A stretch of 64,000 nucleotides of DNA, taken from contig NZ_CP022203.1 of assembly GCF_002305895.1 (NCBI RefSeq), positions 3,388,501-3,452,500 on the forward strand. The letters are read 5' to 3'. The first letter of the stretch is position 1, and every line of letters starts with the position of its first letter. Shown one piece after another: positions 33,743 through 43,229 of the stretch. Below the pieces are notes generated by a model. It was not told where the DNA came from, did no database searches, and saw nothing but the letters and a program-made list of their open reading frames with translations. Both the position numbers and the translations under genes were made by a program. Origin of the DNA: Corallococcus macrosporus DSM 14697 (lineage in GTDB: Bacteria > Myxococcota > Myxococcia > Myxococcales > Myxococcaceae).

Positions 33743-36109
33743 TTGGATGCTCTCGTGACGCTCGAAGCCGGCACTCACATCGGCAAGTACATCGTCCGCC
33801 GCAAGCTCGCCGAGGGCGGCATGGCGGAAATCTACTTGTGCACGGCGCGCGGCGCGGAGGGCTTCGAAAAGGAAGTCGTCATCAAGCGGGTGCGCGCCTT
33901 CCTCGCCAGCGACCCGGAGTTCGTGGGGATGTTCATCGCCGAGGCGCGGCTGGCCTCGCGGCTGAACCACGCGAACGTGGTGCAGATCTTCGACTTCGAC
34001 AAGCACGAGGACACGTACTACCTGGCCATGGAGTACGTGCGCGGCTGCTCGCTGTGGGAGCTGCGCAAGCGCGGCAAGGAGCTGATGGAGCCGGTGCCGC
34101 CGATGCTGGTGGCGCACATTGGCGCGGAGGTCGCCCGCGGCCTGCATTACGCCCACCGCGTGCGGGTGAATGGCCAGCCGCTGGACCTGGTGCACCGGGA
34201 CGTCACGCCGCACAACGTGCTGCTGTCCTTCGACGGCGCGGTGAAGCTGACGGACTTCGGCATCGCCAAGGCGGGCAACAAGCTGACGCAGCCGGGCGTG
34301 CTGAAGGGCAAGTTCGCGTACATGTCGCCCGAGCAGGCCCGGGGCGAGGCCGTGGACGCGCGCACGGACATCTTCGCGCTGGGCGTGGTGCTGTGGGAGA
34401 TGCTCACGGGCGGCCGCCTGTTCGACGGGGACTCCGAGGTGGCGGTGCTCCGCGCGGTGCAGCAGAGCGCCATTCCGCCCCCGGCCCGGCTGAACCCCGA
34501 CGTGCCGGCGGACCTGGACGCCGCCGTGGTGCGCGCCCTGGAGCGTGACCCCGCGCTCCGCTTCCAGACGGCCGCCGAGCTCGAGCGCGCCCTGGCCCAG
34601 TGCGTGCTGACGCATGCGCGCTCCGTGGACGACACGGACCTGAGCGCCTTCATGCGCCGCCTGTTTCCGACGAGCCTCACCCAGGCGATTCCGACGGTGC
34701 AGGAGCGCACGCACGTCGTGGAGGGCGAGCCGGCCCCCGGGGCGGGGCCAGGCCCCGTGCCGCGCGAGCCCACCGCGGTGATGGCGCCTCACGGGCGCAG
34801 TGGCCTGGCGTTGCCGACGTCTCCGGATGAGGACGTCAACGCGCCCACCTTCGTGCTGCCTCGCAGGGGCGAGGAGGCCGCGCTGGACGCGGCGCCGCTG
34901 CCGCCCATGGCCACGCCGATGATGCCGCTGCCCGCGGTGGCGTCGTCGCCGGTGCCGCGCGGTGTGGCCTCGGATGGGGGCTCCCCGGCGCAGGTTCCGG
35001 GAGCGTCCAGCGAGGAAGGGTCCGCGGCCCCCGGCCGGCAGCAGCGCGCCGAGGGCGTGGCTCCGGCGGCGCCCTCGGATGAGCGGTCCTCGGCGCGGGG
35101 CCCGCAGGGGCACTCGGCTGGAGCGGGCGCGGGCGCGCCGGGTGACGAGCGGTCCTCGGCGCCGGGCGGGCAGGGGCGTTCGGAGGGGATGCCCTCGGGC
35201 GCGCCCCTCGACGGGACGTCCTCGGGGTCGGGAATGCGCTCCGTGCCCGGCGAGGCCGCGCGTTCAGGCAGGACGCCGAGCCGGGGCGCTGGCGTTCCGT
35301 CGGTGGCCGGGGACGCGCGTACGCCCAGCCGGCCCGAAGGGCTCGCCGCCGTCGCGCCTTCGCCCGGCGCCAGCGGGAGCCTGGGGCTGGCCAGCGCGTG
35401 GGATGACGAGGACGACGACGAAGGCACCGCGTCGACCACGGAGCCCGAGGCGCTTCCCGCGGGCGGACCCAGTTGGCCTGGAAACGCCCAGGTGGCCGCC
35501 CCCCGTGCGTCCGGTCCGGTGGCCTCCGTGGGCGTCCCGCCCTCGCGCAAGCCGTGGGCGCTGGGGCTCTCCGTCGCGCTGGGGCTCACCGTCATCGGAG
35601 GCGGTGTCGCCTTGATGCGTGGCCGTGACGCGACGCCGCCTCCCGTCGCGCAGGCCGGGCAGGCCGCGCCCGAGGTGCCCGAGGTGCCCGCGCCCGTCGT
35701 CGCCGAGGCGCCGGCGCCCGTGGCTTCCAGTGGCGTGGAGGCAGCGCGGGACGCTGGGGTGGAGCCCGCGGAGGCCCCCCAGGACGCCGAAGCCGAGGTC
35801 GACGGCGTGTTGCGCGAGGAAGTGCTCGCCGCCGCGACCAGCCCGTCGTCCGCGGCCAAGGCCCCGGAGCCGGAGGACACGCGCGCCGCCCCGTCGAACG
35901 GCACGCTCCAGGTCCAGGCCGCGCCCTATGCCACCGTGTTCATCAACGGCAAGCGCATGGGCGAGGTGACGGGGCGGGCGACGTACCGGTTGCCCGCGGG
36001 CGCCCACAAGCTCGTCTTCCAGCACCCGTCCGGCGAGCGCCGCTACGACGTCACCGTCACCGCGGGCGGCACCGTGAGCCGCGAGTTCCGCGCCCCCAGG
36101 GCCCGCTGA
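33743..36109 (+). CDS. Membrane Ser/Thr protein kinase with PEGA domain (second)
   Basis: A 788-aa Hanks-type kinase, paralogue of the previous gene. Kinase domain about residues 12-285: [29 protein letters not shown] (catalytic-loop Lys replaced by Thr), LTDFGIAK and MSPEQ. A long Pro/Gly/Ser/Ala linker (about 340-600) is followed by a transmembrane helix ([21 protein letters not shown]) and a C-terminal PEGA-type domain ([27 protein letters not shown]). The start is uncertain: TTG 33743 or GTG 33755, neither with a ribosome site, so translation may be coupled to the gene just upstream. Substrates unknown. The pair could phosphorylate each other. Confidence 0.92.
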   Translation: MDALVTLEAGTHIGKYIVRRKLAEGGMAEIYLCTARGAEGFEKEVVIKRVRAFLASDPEFVGMFIAEARLASRLNHANVVQIFDFDKHEDTYYLAMEYVRGCSLWELRKRGKELMEPVPPMLVAHIGAEVARGLHYAHRVRVNGQPLDLVHRDVTPHNVLLSFDGAVKLTDFGIAKAGNKLTQPGVLKGKFAYMSPEQARGEAVDARTDIFALGVVLWEMLTGGRLFDGDSEVAVLRAVQQSAIPPPARLNPDVPADLDAAVVRALERDPALRFQTAAELERALAQCVLTHARSVDDTDLSAFMRRLFPTSLTQAIPTVQERTHVVEGEPAPGAGPGPVPREPTAVMAPHGRSGLALPTSPDEDVNAPTFVLPRRGEEAALDAAPLPPMATPMMPLPAVASSPVPRGVASDGGSPAQVPGASSEEGSAAPGRQQRAEGVAPAAPSDERSSARGPQGHSAGAGAGAPGDERSSAPGGQGRSEGMPSGAPLDGTSSGSGMRSVPGEAARSGRTPSRGAGVPSVAGDARTPSRPEGLAAVAPSPGASGSLGLASAWDDEDDDEGTASTTEPEALPAGGPSWPGNAQVAAPRASGPVASVGVPPSRKPWALGLSVALGLTVIGGGVALMRGRDATPPPVAQAGQAAPEVPEVPAPVVAEAPAPVASSGVEAARDAGVEPAEAPQDAEAEVDGVLREEVLAAATSPSSAAKAPEPEDTRAAPSNGTLQVQAAPYATVFINGKRMGEVTGRATYRLPAGAHKLVFQHPSGERRYDVTVTAGGTVSREFRAPRAR

Positions 36110-36124
36110 CCCTTCCGGTGTCCC

Positions 36125-36148
36125 GGCGCGGCCTCACTCCGCCGCGCC
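36125..36148 (+). terminator. Hairpin after the kinase pair
   Basis: An 8-bp stem GGCGCGGC / GCCGCGCC with an 8-base loop, 16 bases after the second kinase stop. The remaining bases up to the next gene at 36420 (about 270) hold no gene that I can support. Confidence 0.5.
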
Positions 36149-36385
36149 CGGGGCCCCTGGGAGGTCCGAAGTCACCCGCTGCCTCCGTGCTCGCGCGCTT
36201 CCGCGCGCTTGAGCGCCCCCAACGTCCAGTCCTGAACGCCGCGGCTTCGCGCTGAGCGAGGTCCGCTCCGGGCCACGACGCCTACCTCGTCCCACCTCCC
36301 GCTCCGCCTGTTCGAAGGCGGGCGATTCGTCCACCCCCGCCTGCTTGCCTGGTGGTCTGCCTTGACACCCAACCGTCCGTTCTGG

Positions 36386-36408
36386 CACTCAGTGGCCCCC
36401 ACTCAGTG
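36386..36408 (+). promoter_or_regulatory. Two palindromic 9-bp operator-like sites
   Basis: CACTCAGTG occurs at 36386-36394 and 36400-36408, each itself a palindrome (CACT-C-AGTG), spaced 14 bases start to start. A TTGACA lies at 36362-36367 and an A/T-rich TTATATT at 36411-36417 just before the ATG of the MerR-type gene. The placement between a -35-like box and a -10-like box is what an autoregulatory operator would show. Functional proof is absent. Confidence 0.4.
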
Positions 36409-36419
36409 GATTATATTCA

Positions 36420-36944
36420 ATGGAATCCATGGACCTGCTGGCTCCGGAGGAGATTGCTCGGATCGAGCGCGAGAACGCGGGCGGCCTGCCCGCGAGCGCC
36501 ATCCTGGAAATCTTCCGGCCGCGGGGCGTGCGCCTCTCGGAGGCGACGTTCCGGAAGTACGTGCAGGCCGGCCTGCTACCCAGGAGTCGCCGGGTCGGCC
36601 GGAAGGGGAAGCACCAGGGGAGCGTCGGGCTCTACCCGGTGGAGGCGGTGCGCCGCATCAATGTCATCAAGAAGATGATGGCGGAGGGGCACACCCTGGA
36701 GGACATCAAGCGGTCCTATGTCTTCCACAGCAACTACATCGACCAGTTGGAGCGGGACCTCGCGGGCCTCCTGGATGGGTTCCAGGAGGAGCTGGGGGAC
36801 CGCGCCTTTGGGGGGGCGCACCGGCGTTCGCTTGAGGCACAGCTAGCAACCTTGCGGCAAAGAGCGCAGGATCTGGTCCGGGATGTCGCCCGGCTGGGCA
36901 GCGCCGTGACTGCACGCGCAGACGAAACCAACCGTTCGCAATAG
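36420..36944 (+). CDS. MerR-type transcriptional regulator
   Basis: A 174-aa MerR-like regulator. A winged-helix N-terminal part (LPASAILEIFRPRGVRLSEATFRKYVQAGLLPRSRRVGRKGKHQGSVGLYPVEAVRRINVIKKMMAEGHTLEDI) carries the Y/F-R-K-Y helix and wing and ends with the dimer-helix start. The C-terminal half is coiled coil (LERDLAGLLDGFQEEL, LEAQLATLRQRAQDLVRDV). There are no MerR metal-binding cysteines, so the ligand is not obvious. ATG 36420 and ATG 36429 are both possible; there is no ribosome site. It sits 42 bases before the sigma-like gene, on the same strand. Confidence 0.8.
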   Translation: MESMDLLAPEEIARIERENAGGLPASAILEIFRPRGVRLSEATFRKYVQAGLLPRSRRVGRKGKHQGSVGLYPVEAVRRINVIKKMMAEGHTLEDIKRSYVFHSNYIDQLERDLAGLLDGFQEELGDRAFGGAHRRSLEAQLATLRQRAQDLVRDVARLGSAVTARADETNRSQ

Positions 36945-36986
36945 AATACCCGGGAACCGGGTAGACTGGCCTCACGTGGAGGGGAC

Positions 36987-37478
36987 ATGTCGGAAGTGAA
37001 GCAGCTACAGGAGGAGGGGGGGGACCAGGAATCGGACCAGGCGCAGGAGCGCCGCCGTTCCAAGACCATGTCGCGCAAGGAGATGGCGCGCGACCTGCGG
37101 AGGCGGCGCCTCACGGGTCAGGTGGACCCCGAAGAGGCCGACCTGCTCAAGCAGATGGATGACACGCGGCCGCGCACCCGCGCGGACTGCATCAACGGGC
37201 CCCGGCCGTGCAACTTCGTCTCCTGCAAGCACAACCTCTACCTGGACGTGAACCCGGAGACGGGGTCCATCAAGCTCAACTTCCCGGACAAGGAGATCTG
37301 GGAGCTGGAGCACACCTGCGCCCTGGACGTGGCGGAGAAGGGCGGCATCACGCTCGAGGAGGTGGGGGAGATCATGAACCTCACCCGTGAGCGCATCCGC
37401 CAGGTGGAGACGCGCGGGCTGATGAAGCTGCGCGAGGCCACCGAAGCCGAGCCCCCGGTCTCGGCGCGCAAGCCCTGA
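36987..37478 (+). CDS. Cys-rich protein with sigma-70 region 4 helix-turn-helix
   Basis: A 163-aa DNA-binding protein. The C-terminal part is a sigma-70 region 4 helix-turn-helix ([31 protein letters not shown]), as in sigma factors but without region 2, so it cannot be a full sigma factor. The middle has four cysteines ([17 protein letters not shown] and HTC) that could hold an Fe-S or zinc centre. The N-terminal 40 residues are charged and disordered. GGAGGGG precedes the ATG closely. A stand-alone region 4 with a Cys cluster suggests a redox- or metal-responsive regulator. It sits 42 bases after the MerR-type gene and may be co-transcribed; a 107-base gap separates it from purH. Confidence 0.85.
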   Translation: MSEVKQLQEEGGDQESDQAQERRRSKTMSRKEMARDLRRRRLTGQVDPEEADLLKQMDDTRPRTRADCINGPRPCNFVSCKHNLYLDVNPETGSIKLNFPDKEIWELEHTCALDVAEKGGITLEEVGEIMNLTRERIRQVETRGLMKLREATEAEPPVSARKP

Positions 37479-37585
37479 GGTGTCCGCGGGTGGTTTCCAC
37501 CCGCAAACGGAGGGCCGACGTGTTGCGTTGACACCCCAGGGGGTGGTTGCTACTACCGCCGCTTCCCGCACACCGAGGCCCACAC

Positions 37586-39130
37586 GTGCTGGCTCTCCTG
37601 AGCGTATCCGACAAGCGAGGTCTGGTTCCCTTCGCCCAGGGGCTCGTCCGCCTGGGCTTCCGGTTGTTGTCCACCGGGGGCACGCTGGAGGCGCTCAAGG
37701 GCGCGGGGGTGCCCGTCACCAAGGTGTCCGAGCACACGCAGAGCCCCGAGATCCTGGGTGGCCGCGTGAAGACGCTCCACCCCCGCATCCACGGCGGCAT
37801 CCTGGGGCGGCTGGAGCTGGACGCGGACCGGGAGGAGATGAAGGCGCACGGCATCGAGCCCATCTCCCTGGTCGCGGTGAACCTGTACCCCTTCCGGCAG
37901 ACGGTGGCCTCGGGCGCCGCGGAGCCGGACGTCATCGAGCAGATTGATATTGGCGGGCCCGCCATGGTCCGCGCCTCCGCGAAGAACTTCCGCCACGTCT
38001 CCGTGGTGGTGGACCCGGACGACTATCCGGCGGTGCTGGCGGAGCTGGAGGAGCGGAAGACGGTGGGCGAGGACACGCGGCGCCGGCTGATGCGCAAGGC
38101 CTTCGCGCACACGGCGGCCTACGACGCCTCCATCTCCGCGTGGCTGTCCGCGCAGGCGGGGGAGGCGTTCCCGGGCGAGCTGTCGCTGGCGTTCCAGAAG
38201 TCGCAGGAGCTGCGCTACGGGGAGAACCCGCACCAGCGCGGCGCCTTCTACCGCGAGCACGCCACGCCCCAGGAGCCGACGGTCGCCTTCGCCAGGGTGC
38301 TGCAGGGCAAGGAGCTTTCGTACAACAACATCCTGGACCTGGACGCGGCCCTGGGGCTGCTGCTGGAGTTCCCGGAGGCCCCCGCGGCGGTCATCATCAA
38401 GCACAACACCCCGTGCGGCGTGGCGGTGGATGACGCCCTGGTGAAGGCCTACCGCACGGCCCGCGCGGTGGACGAGGTCTCCGCCTTCGGCGGCATCGTC
38501 GCGCTCAACCGCGAGGTGGACGCGGCCACGGCCCAGGCCATGGCGGAGACCTTCCTGGAGGCGGTCATCGCCCCGTCGTATTCGCCGGAGGCGCTGCAGG
38601 TGCTGGCGGCGAAGAAGAACCTGCGCCTGCTGGAGGCGGGGCCCGCCCTGGCCAGCCCCCAGGCCCGGCCCCGGGCCCAGTTGGATGCCCGCAGCGTGTC
38701 CGGGGGCCTGCTGCTGATGGACCGGGACTCGGTGGAGCCGCCCCTGTCGTGGAAGGTGGTGTCCAAGCGGGCCCCCACGCCGGAGGAGGAGCGGGCCATG
38801 CGCTTCGCCTGGAAGGTGTGCAAGCACGTCAAGAGCAACGCCATCGTCTTCGCCTCGGGCGCCCGGTTGCTGGCGCAGGGCGGGGGGCAGACGAACCGGG
38901 TGGACTCGGTCCGCATCGCGATGCAGCGCGGCGGGGAGGCCCTGAAGGGGAGCGCGGTGGCCTCGGACGCCTTCTTCCCGTTCCGGGACGGGCTGGACGA
39001 AGCCGCCCGGGCGGGGGCCACCTGTGTCGTACAACCCGGCGGTTCGGTCCGTGACGCGGAGTTGATTGCCGCCGCGGATGAACATGGGATGGCCATGGTG
39101 CTGACGGGAGTGCGACACTTCCGGCACTGA
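37586..39130 (+). CDS. purH: Bifunctional AICAR formyltransferase / IMP cyclohydrolase
   Basis: A 514-aa bifunctional enzyme of the last two steps of de novo purine synthesis. The IMP cyclohydrolase half carries LALLSVSDKRGLVPFAQGL, the phosphate-binding STGGT and HPRIHGGIL. The formyltransferase half carries LRYGENPHQRG, NILDLDAALGL, IKHNTPCGVA, AFGGIVALN, RFAWKVCKHVKSNAIVFA and the C-terminal DAFFPFRDGLD and GGSVRD blocks. GTG 37586 gives the standard length. First gene of a six-gene operon with the next stop-start gap of 3 bases. Confidence 0.96.
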   Translation: MLALLSVSDKRGLVPFAQGLVRLGFRLLSTGGTLEALKGAGVPVTKVSEHTQSPEILGGRVKTLHPRIHGGILGRLELDADREEMKAHGIEPISLVAVNLYPFRQTVASGAAEPDVIEQIDIGGPAMVRASAKNFRHVSVVVDPDDYPAVLAELEERKTVGEDTRRRLMRKAFAHTAAYDASISAWLSAQAGEAFPGELSLAFQKSQELRYGENPHQRGAFYREHATPQEPTVAFARVLQGKELSYNNILDLDAALGLLLEFPEAPAAVIIKHNTPCGVAVDDALVKAYRTARAVDEVSAFGGIVALNREVDAATAQAMAETFLEAVIAPSYSPEALQVLAAKKNLRLLEAGPALASPQARPRAQLDARSVSGGLLLMDRDSVEPPLSWKVVSKRAPTPEEERAMRFAWKVCKHVKSNAIVFASGARLLAQGGGQTNRVDSVRIAMQRGGEALKGSAVASDAFFPFRDGLDEAARAGATCVVQPGGSVRDAELIAAADEHGMAMVLTGVRHFRH

Positions 39131-39133
39131 GCC

Positions 39134-41962
39134 ATGCGCATCGTCTGTCAGAAATGCGCGGCCGCCTACGCGATTGATGACAAGCTCATCACCGCCAAGG
39201 GTGTCCGCGCGCAGTGTCCCCGCTGCCGCCACCTGCAGTTGGTCCGGCGTGATCCCTCGGCCGCGCCCGCACCGGCGCCCCAGCCCCCCGTCACCCTGAC
39301 GCCCGTCTCCGGCGCGGGGGCAGCGCCCGCGCCCAACCCCGCCGACGACCTCTTCGGAGACTTCGGCGCGCCGCCTCCCGCCGCCGCGCCGGCACCCACG
39401 CCGGCCCGGAGCGAAGGGGCGGCGGGCTCGGACCTCTTCGGCGACTTCGGGGCGATGCCCGCGTCCGCGCCGGCGTCCTCTCCGCCCGTGGACCCGTTCG
39501 CGGACCTGGGGGCCCCGGCCGCGGCGCGTGGGCCGGCGGCGGCGGAGGACCCGCTGCTGGACTTCCTGGGGCCGCCGCCTTCCGCGCCGCAAGGCCTGGA
39601 GGCGCGGGCCGAGCGTCCGGCGAAGCCCGCCGCGCCGAAGCCCCCCGCGACCGCGGGCTGCCGCGCCTGTCAGAAGCCCCTGACGGACTCCTTCGACCAG
39701 GCGCTCGGCATCTGTGACGACTGCCGCCAGCCTGGCGCCGCCCAGGTGCCGCCCGCCGCCGCGAGCCGTCCGTCCGCCCCGGCGGCGAGCGCCGACTCCC
39801 TGCCGCCCATGGCGGACCTCGGCGCGGGCCCCTCTTCGGGGGGCGGCGCGCAGGACCCGCAGCCGGAGCCGCGCGGTGGCGCGCGCGTGCCCATCAGCAC
39901 CGACATCATCCCGGACATGGGGCCGGAGCCGCGCAGCGGCGCCCGTGGCTCCGCGCCGCAGCTCGGGGCCGAGCCTCGCAGCGGCCCGCGCGCGGCGCCG
40001 GTGCGCACCAGCGCCGCGCAGCACGGTGGCCGCGCACGCGGTGGCAGGGGCGGACTGGTGGCGGGCCTGGTGGGGCTCGTCGTCGTGGGCGGCGGGGTGG
40101 GGGGCTACTTCCTGTACCAGCAGCAGCAGACGGCCCGCCGCGACGAAGGCCCTCCGCCCGCGCCGGCCATCCCGGACGCGGTGCAGGCGGTGCTGCCGCG
40201 CTGGAAGCTGAAGTACCTGGAGATTTCGGGGACCAGCGCGGAGCGGCTGGCGCAGGGGCAGCAGCAGCTCGCCCGGGACGAGCGTTTCGGTTACGCGGAG
40301 GCGGAGGAGTCCTTCCAGCAGGCGCTGCTCCTGGACCCGACGAGTGACGCCGCCATCGCCGGCTACGTGCAGGCGCTGGCCCTGGGACGCGGCGCGCGCA
40401 TGGACGACGCCACGTTCCAGGAGGCCCGCGCGCTGCTGCTGGCGGCGGAGTCGCGCTCCGGCCGGACGGCGCCGCTCCTGCTGGCGCACGCGAACCTGCT
40501 GCTGGCCCGCTCCGGGCAGCCCGAGCAGGCGCGTCCGCTCGCGGAGGAGCTGCTCGCCCGCGCGGAGCTTCCGGACGCGCAGAAGGCGGAGGCCCACCTG
40601 GTGCTGGGCCGCACGTGGCTGTCGTCCTCGCGCGAGCTGGCGCGCAGCCACTTCGACTCCGCGCAGAAGCTGGCGCCGGACATCAAGCGGCTGCACTACT
40701 ATCGCGCGCTGGCGCATGCGTCGGGCGGTGAGTACTCCGCCGCGCTGGACACGCTGCGCGAGCGCCTGGAGGCGAACCCGAAGGACTGGGAGAGCCTGGC
40801 GCTCACCGCCCGCCTCTACCAGGAGGTGGGCGAGCCCGGGGAGGCGCGCAAGCTGTACGAGGCCCGCGTGAAGGCGGAGCCCGGCGAGCTGCGCGCGCTG
40901 CTGCCGCTGGCGATGCTGCGCTATCAGTCGGAGGGCAGCGCCGCGGGCGCGGTGCGCGAGCTGCGCGCGCTGCTGAGGAACCGCGCGCGCTACGACGCGC
41001 CCGAGGTGGCCGAGGTGCTGGTGCACCTGGCGGCGGCGGAGCGCACCGCGGGCAGCCAGGACGCGGCGGCGAAGTCGGCCGAGGAGGCCCTGCGGTTGGT
41101 GAAGGACCTGCCGGAGGCGCACCTCCAGTTGTTCCTGGTGGCCCTGGGCCGCCGCGACGCGGAGAAGGCGCGGGCGCACCTGCCGGGCTTCCGCGGGCAG
41201 CTCGAGGACGGCGCGCTGGAGAAGGTGCTCGAAGGCCGGCTGCTGCTGCTGGAGAAGCAGCCGCTGGTGGCGCTGGAGGCGTTCCAGGCGGCGGTGAAGC
41301 TGGACGCGCGGCGGCTGGACGCGCAGCTCCTGGCGGGGGTCGCCGCGGCGAGCGCGAAGCGGCGGGACGATGCCTTCCGGGCGCTGCACCAGGCGTTGCA
41401 GTCGGACCCGCTCCGGTTGGAGCCGCGCCCGGTGATGTCCGCCTATTGGGTGCGTCCGCGCGAGACGGTGGACGGCGTGGAGGGCGTCATCCTCGCGCTC
41501 GCCGAGGGGCCGGAGGACCCGTCCCCGCTGCTGTACGAGGGCCTGCTGCGCTTCCACCAGCACCAGCTCGACGCGGCCGAGCGTCACTTCCGCGGCGTGC
41601 TGGAGGTGGACGCGAACAACGCGGGGGCCCTGGCCTACCGCTCCCTCATCGCCCTGCAGCGCGGGGCCGTGGCGGACGCCCGGCGCCTGGGCGAGCGCTC
41701 CGCGGCGGCGGGGCGGCAGATGCCGGTGTCCCACCTGGCGCTGGGGCTGGCGCGGGCGGAGTCCCGGCAGGTGGAGCCGGCCAAGCGCGCGCTGCGGGAC
41801 GCGCTGGCGCTGGCGCCGACGCTGCTGTCGGCGCAGGCCCGGCTGGCGAACCTGGAGTCGCCCCAGGGCAAGGCCGCGGCGAAGGACACCCTGGTGAAGG
41901 TGGTGGGGTTGGATCCGGCCTACCTTCCCGCGAAGCGGATGCTCTACCTGTTGGAACGGTGA
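39134..41962 (+). CDS. Zinc-ribbon, single-pass membrane TPR protein
   Basis: A 942-aa protein. Residues 1-35 are an MJ0042-type zinc ribbon (CQKCAAAYAIDD ... CPRCRHLQ). A Pro/Ala-rich linker follows, with a second Cys pair motif at about 175 (CRACQKPL ... CDDC). A transmembrane helix sits at about 305-325 (GGLVAGLVGLVVVGGGVGGYFLYQQ). The rest (340-942) is tetratricopeptide repeats, predicted outside the cytoplasm. This architecture is common in Myxococcota gliding/secretion scaffolds. It is flanked at 3 bases by purH and a few bases by purD, with no known biochemical link to purines, so it is likely a hitchhiking envelope gene. Confidence 0.85.
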   Translation: MRIVCQKCAAAYAIDDKLITAKGVRAQCPRCRHLQLVRRDPSAAPAPAPQPPVTLTPVSGAGAAPAPNPADDLFGDFGAPPPAAAPAPTPARSEGAAGSDLFGDFGAMPASAPASSPPVDPFADLGAPAAARGPAAAEDPLLDFLGPPPSAPQGLEARAERPAKPAAPKPPATAGCRACQKPLTDSFDQALGICDDCRQPGAAQVPPAAASRPSAPAASADSLPPMADLGAGPSSGGGAQDPQPEPRGGARVPISTDIIPDMGPEPRSGARGSAPQLGAEPRSGPRAAPVRTSAAQHGGRARGGRGGLVAGLVGLVVVGGGVGGYFLYQQQQTARRDEGPPPAPAIPDAVQAVLPRWKLKYLEISGTSAERLAQGQQQLARDERFGYAEAEESFQQALLLDPTSDAAIAGYVQALALGRGARMDDATFQEARALLLAAESRSGRTAPLLLAHANLLLARSGQPEQARPLAEELLARAELPDAQKAEAHLVLGRTWLSSSRELARSHFDSAQKLAPDIKRLHYYRALAHASGGEYSAALDTLRERLEANPKDWESLALTARLYQEVGEPGEARKLYEARVKAEPGELRALLPLAMLRYQSEGSAAGAVRELRALLRNRARYDAPEVAEVLVHLAAAERTAGSQDAAAKSAEEALRLVKDLPEAHLQLFLVALGRRDAEKARAHLPGFRGQLEDGALEKVLEGRLLLLEKQPLVALEAFQAAVKLDARRLDAQLLAGVAAASAKRRDDAFRALHQALQSDPLRLEPRPVMSAYWVRPRETVDGVEGVILALAEGPEDPSPLLYEGLLRFHQHQLDAAERHFRGVLEVDANNAGALAYRSLIALQRGAVADARRLGERSAAAGRQMPVSHLALGLARAESRQVEPAKRALRDALALAPTLLSAQARLANLESPQGKAAAKDTLVKVVGLDPAYLPAKRMLYLLER

Positions 41963-41969
41963 GGTGGAT

Positions 41970-43229
41970 GTGAAGGTCCTGCTGCTCGGTTCCGGTGGCC
42001 GTGAGCACGCGCTCGCGTGGAAGCTGTCACGGAGTCCCCGGCTGACTCGGTTGCTGTGTGCGCCTGGCAACCCGGGCACGGCGAAGCTGGGCACCAACGT
42101 GGCCCTGCGCGCGGACGCGCCGGAGGAGGTCGCGGCGTTCGCGAAGCGCGAGTCGGTGGACCTGGTGGTGGTGGGGCCGGAGGCGCCGCTGGTGGCGGGC
42201 GTCGCGGACGCGCTGGCCGACGTGGGCATCGCCTGCTTCGGGCCCGTGGCGGCGGGCGCCCGCATCGAGGGTTCCAAGGCCTTCGCGAAGGACATCATGG
42301 CCGAGGCCGGCGTGCCCACCGCCGCCTTCCGCACCTTCACCGACGTGGCGGCGGCGGAGGCCTACGCGGTGGCGCAGGGCCGCATCGTCGTGAAGGCGGA
42401 CGGCCTGGCGGCGGGCAAGGGCGTCATCGTCGCCCATGACGTGGAGGCCGCGCGCGCGGCGGTGCGCGCCGTGGGCGCCATGGGCGTGGCGGGCCAGACG
42501 ATGGTCCTGGAGGAGCTGCTGGAGGGCGAGGAGGTGTCCGCCATGGCGCTGTGCGACGGCGAGCGCTACGCCATGCTGCCGCTGTCCCAGGACCACAAGC
42601 GCGTGGGCGAGGGCGACACGGGGCCCAACACCGGCGGCATGGGCGCGTACAGCCCCGCGCCCTTCCTGTCCGCCGAGCAGCTCGCGGAGGTGGGGGAGCG
42701 CGTGGTCGCCCCGACGCTGGCCGTGCTGCGCCGGCGCGGAATTCCCTTCCGGGGCGTGCTGTATGCGGGGCTGATGCTCACGCGGAGCGGCCCGAAGGTG
42801 CTGGAGTTCAACGCCCGCTTCGGCGACCCGGAGACGCAGGTGTTGATGATGCAGCTCGGCGAGGACCTGCTGCCGCTGCTGGACGCCTGCGCGCGGGGCA
42901 CGCTCACGCCCCGGACGCTGGTGTCCGCGCCGGGGGCCTCGGTGGGCGTGGTGCTGGCGGCGCGCGGCTATCCGGACGCGCCGGAGAAGGGGCGGCGCAT
43001 CGAAGGGCTGGACGCGGTGCCGCCGGACGCCACGGTGTTCCTGGCGGGCGTGGAGGCGCGCGACGGCGGGCTGGTGACGGCCGGCGGCCGGGTGCTGACG
43101 GTGTGCGCGCGGGGCGAGGACCTGGCGCGCGCGCGTGAGCGGGCGTACGCGGCGGCGGCGGCGGTGCGCTTCGAGGGCATGCACTTCCGCCGGGACATCG
43201 GCGCGCGAGGGATGAAGGGCGCCCCGTGA
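41970..43229 (+). CDS. purD: Phosphoribosylamine-glycine ligase
   Basis: A 419-aa ATP-grasp enzyme making GAR from phosphoribosylamine, glycine and ATP. It has the N-terminal LLLGSGGREHALAWKL, APGNPGT, the ATP-grasp segment IVVKADGLAAGKGVIVA, EELLEGEEVSAMALCDG, QDHKRVGEGDTGPNTGGMGAYSP and LEFNARFGDPETQVLM. GTG 41970 is preferred over GTG 41964: GAGGTGG lies just upstream and the product begins KVLLLGSGG like known PurD. It ends in a GTGA overlap with lptF. Confidence 0.96.
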   Translation: MKVLLLGSGGREHALAWKLSRSPRLTRLLCAPGNPGTAKLGTNVALRADAPEEVAAFAKRESVDLVVVGPEAPLVAGVADALADVGIACFGPVAAGARIEGSKAFAKDIMAEAGVPTAAFRTFTDVAAAEAYAVAQGRIVVKADGLAAGKGVIVAHDVEAARAAVRAVGAMGVAGQTMVLEELLEGEEVSAMALCDGERYAMLPLSQDHKRVGEGDTGPNTGGMGAYSPAPFLSAEQLAEVGERVVAPTLAVLRRRGIPFRGVLYAGLMLTRSGPKVLEFNARFGDPETQVLMMQLGEDLLPLLDACARGTLTPRTLVSAPGASVGVVLAARGYPDAPEKGRRIEGLDAVPPDATVFLAGVEARDGGLVTAGGRVLTVCARGEDLARARERAYAAAAAVRFEGMHFRRDIGARGMKGAP

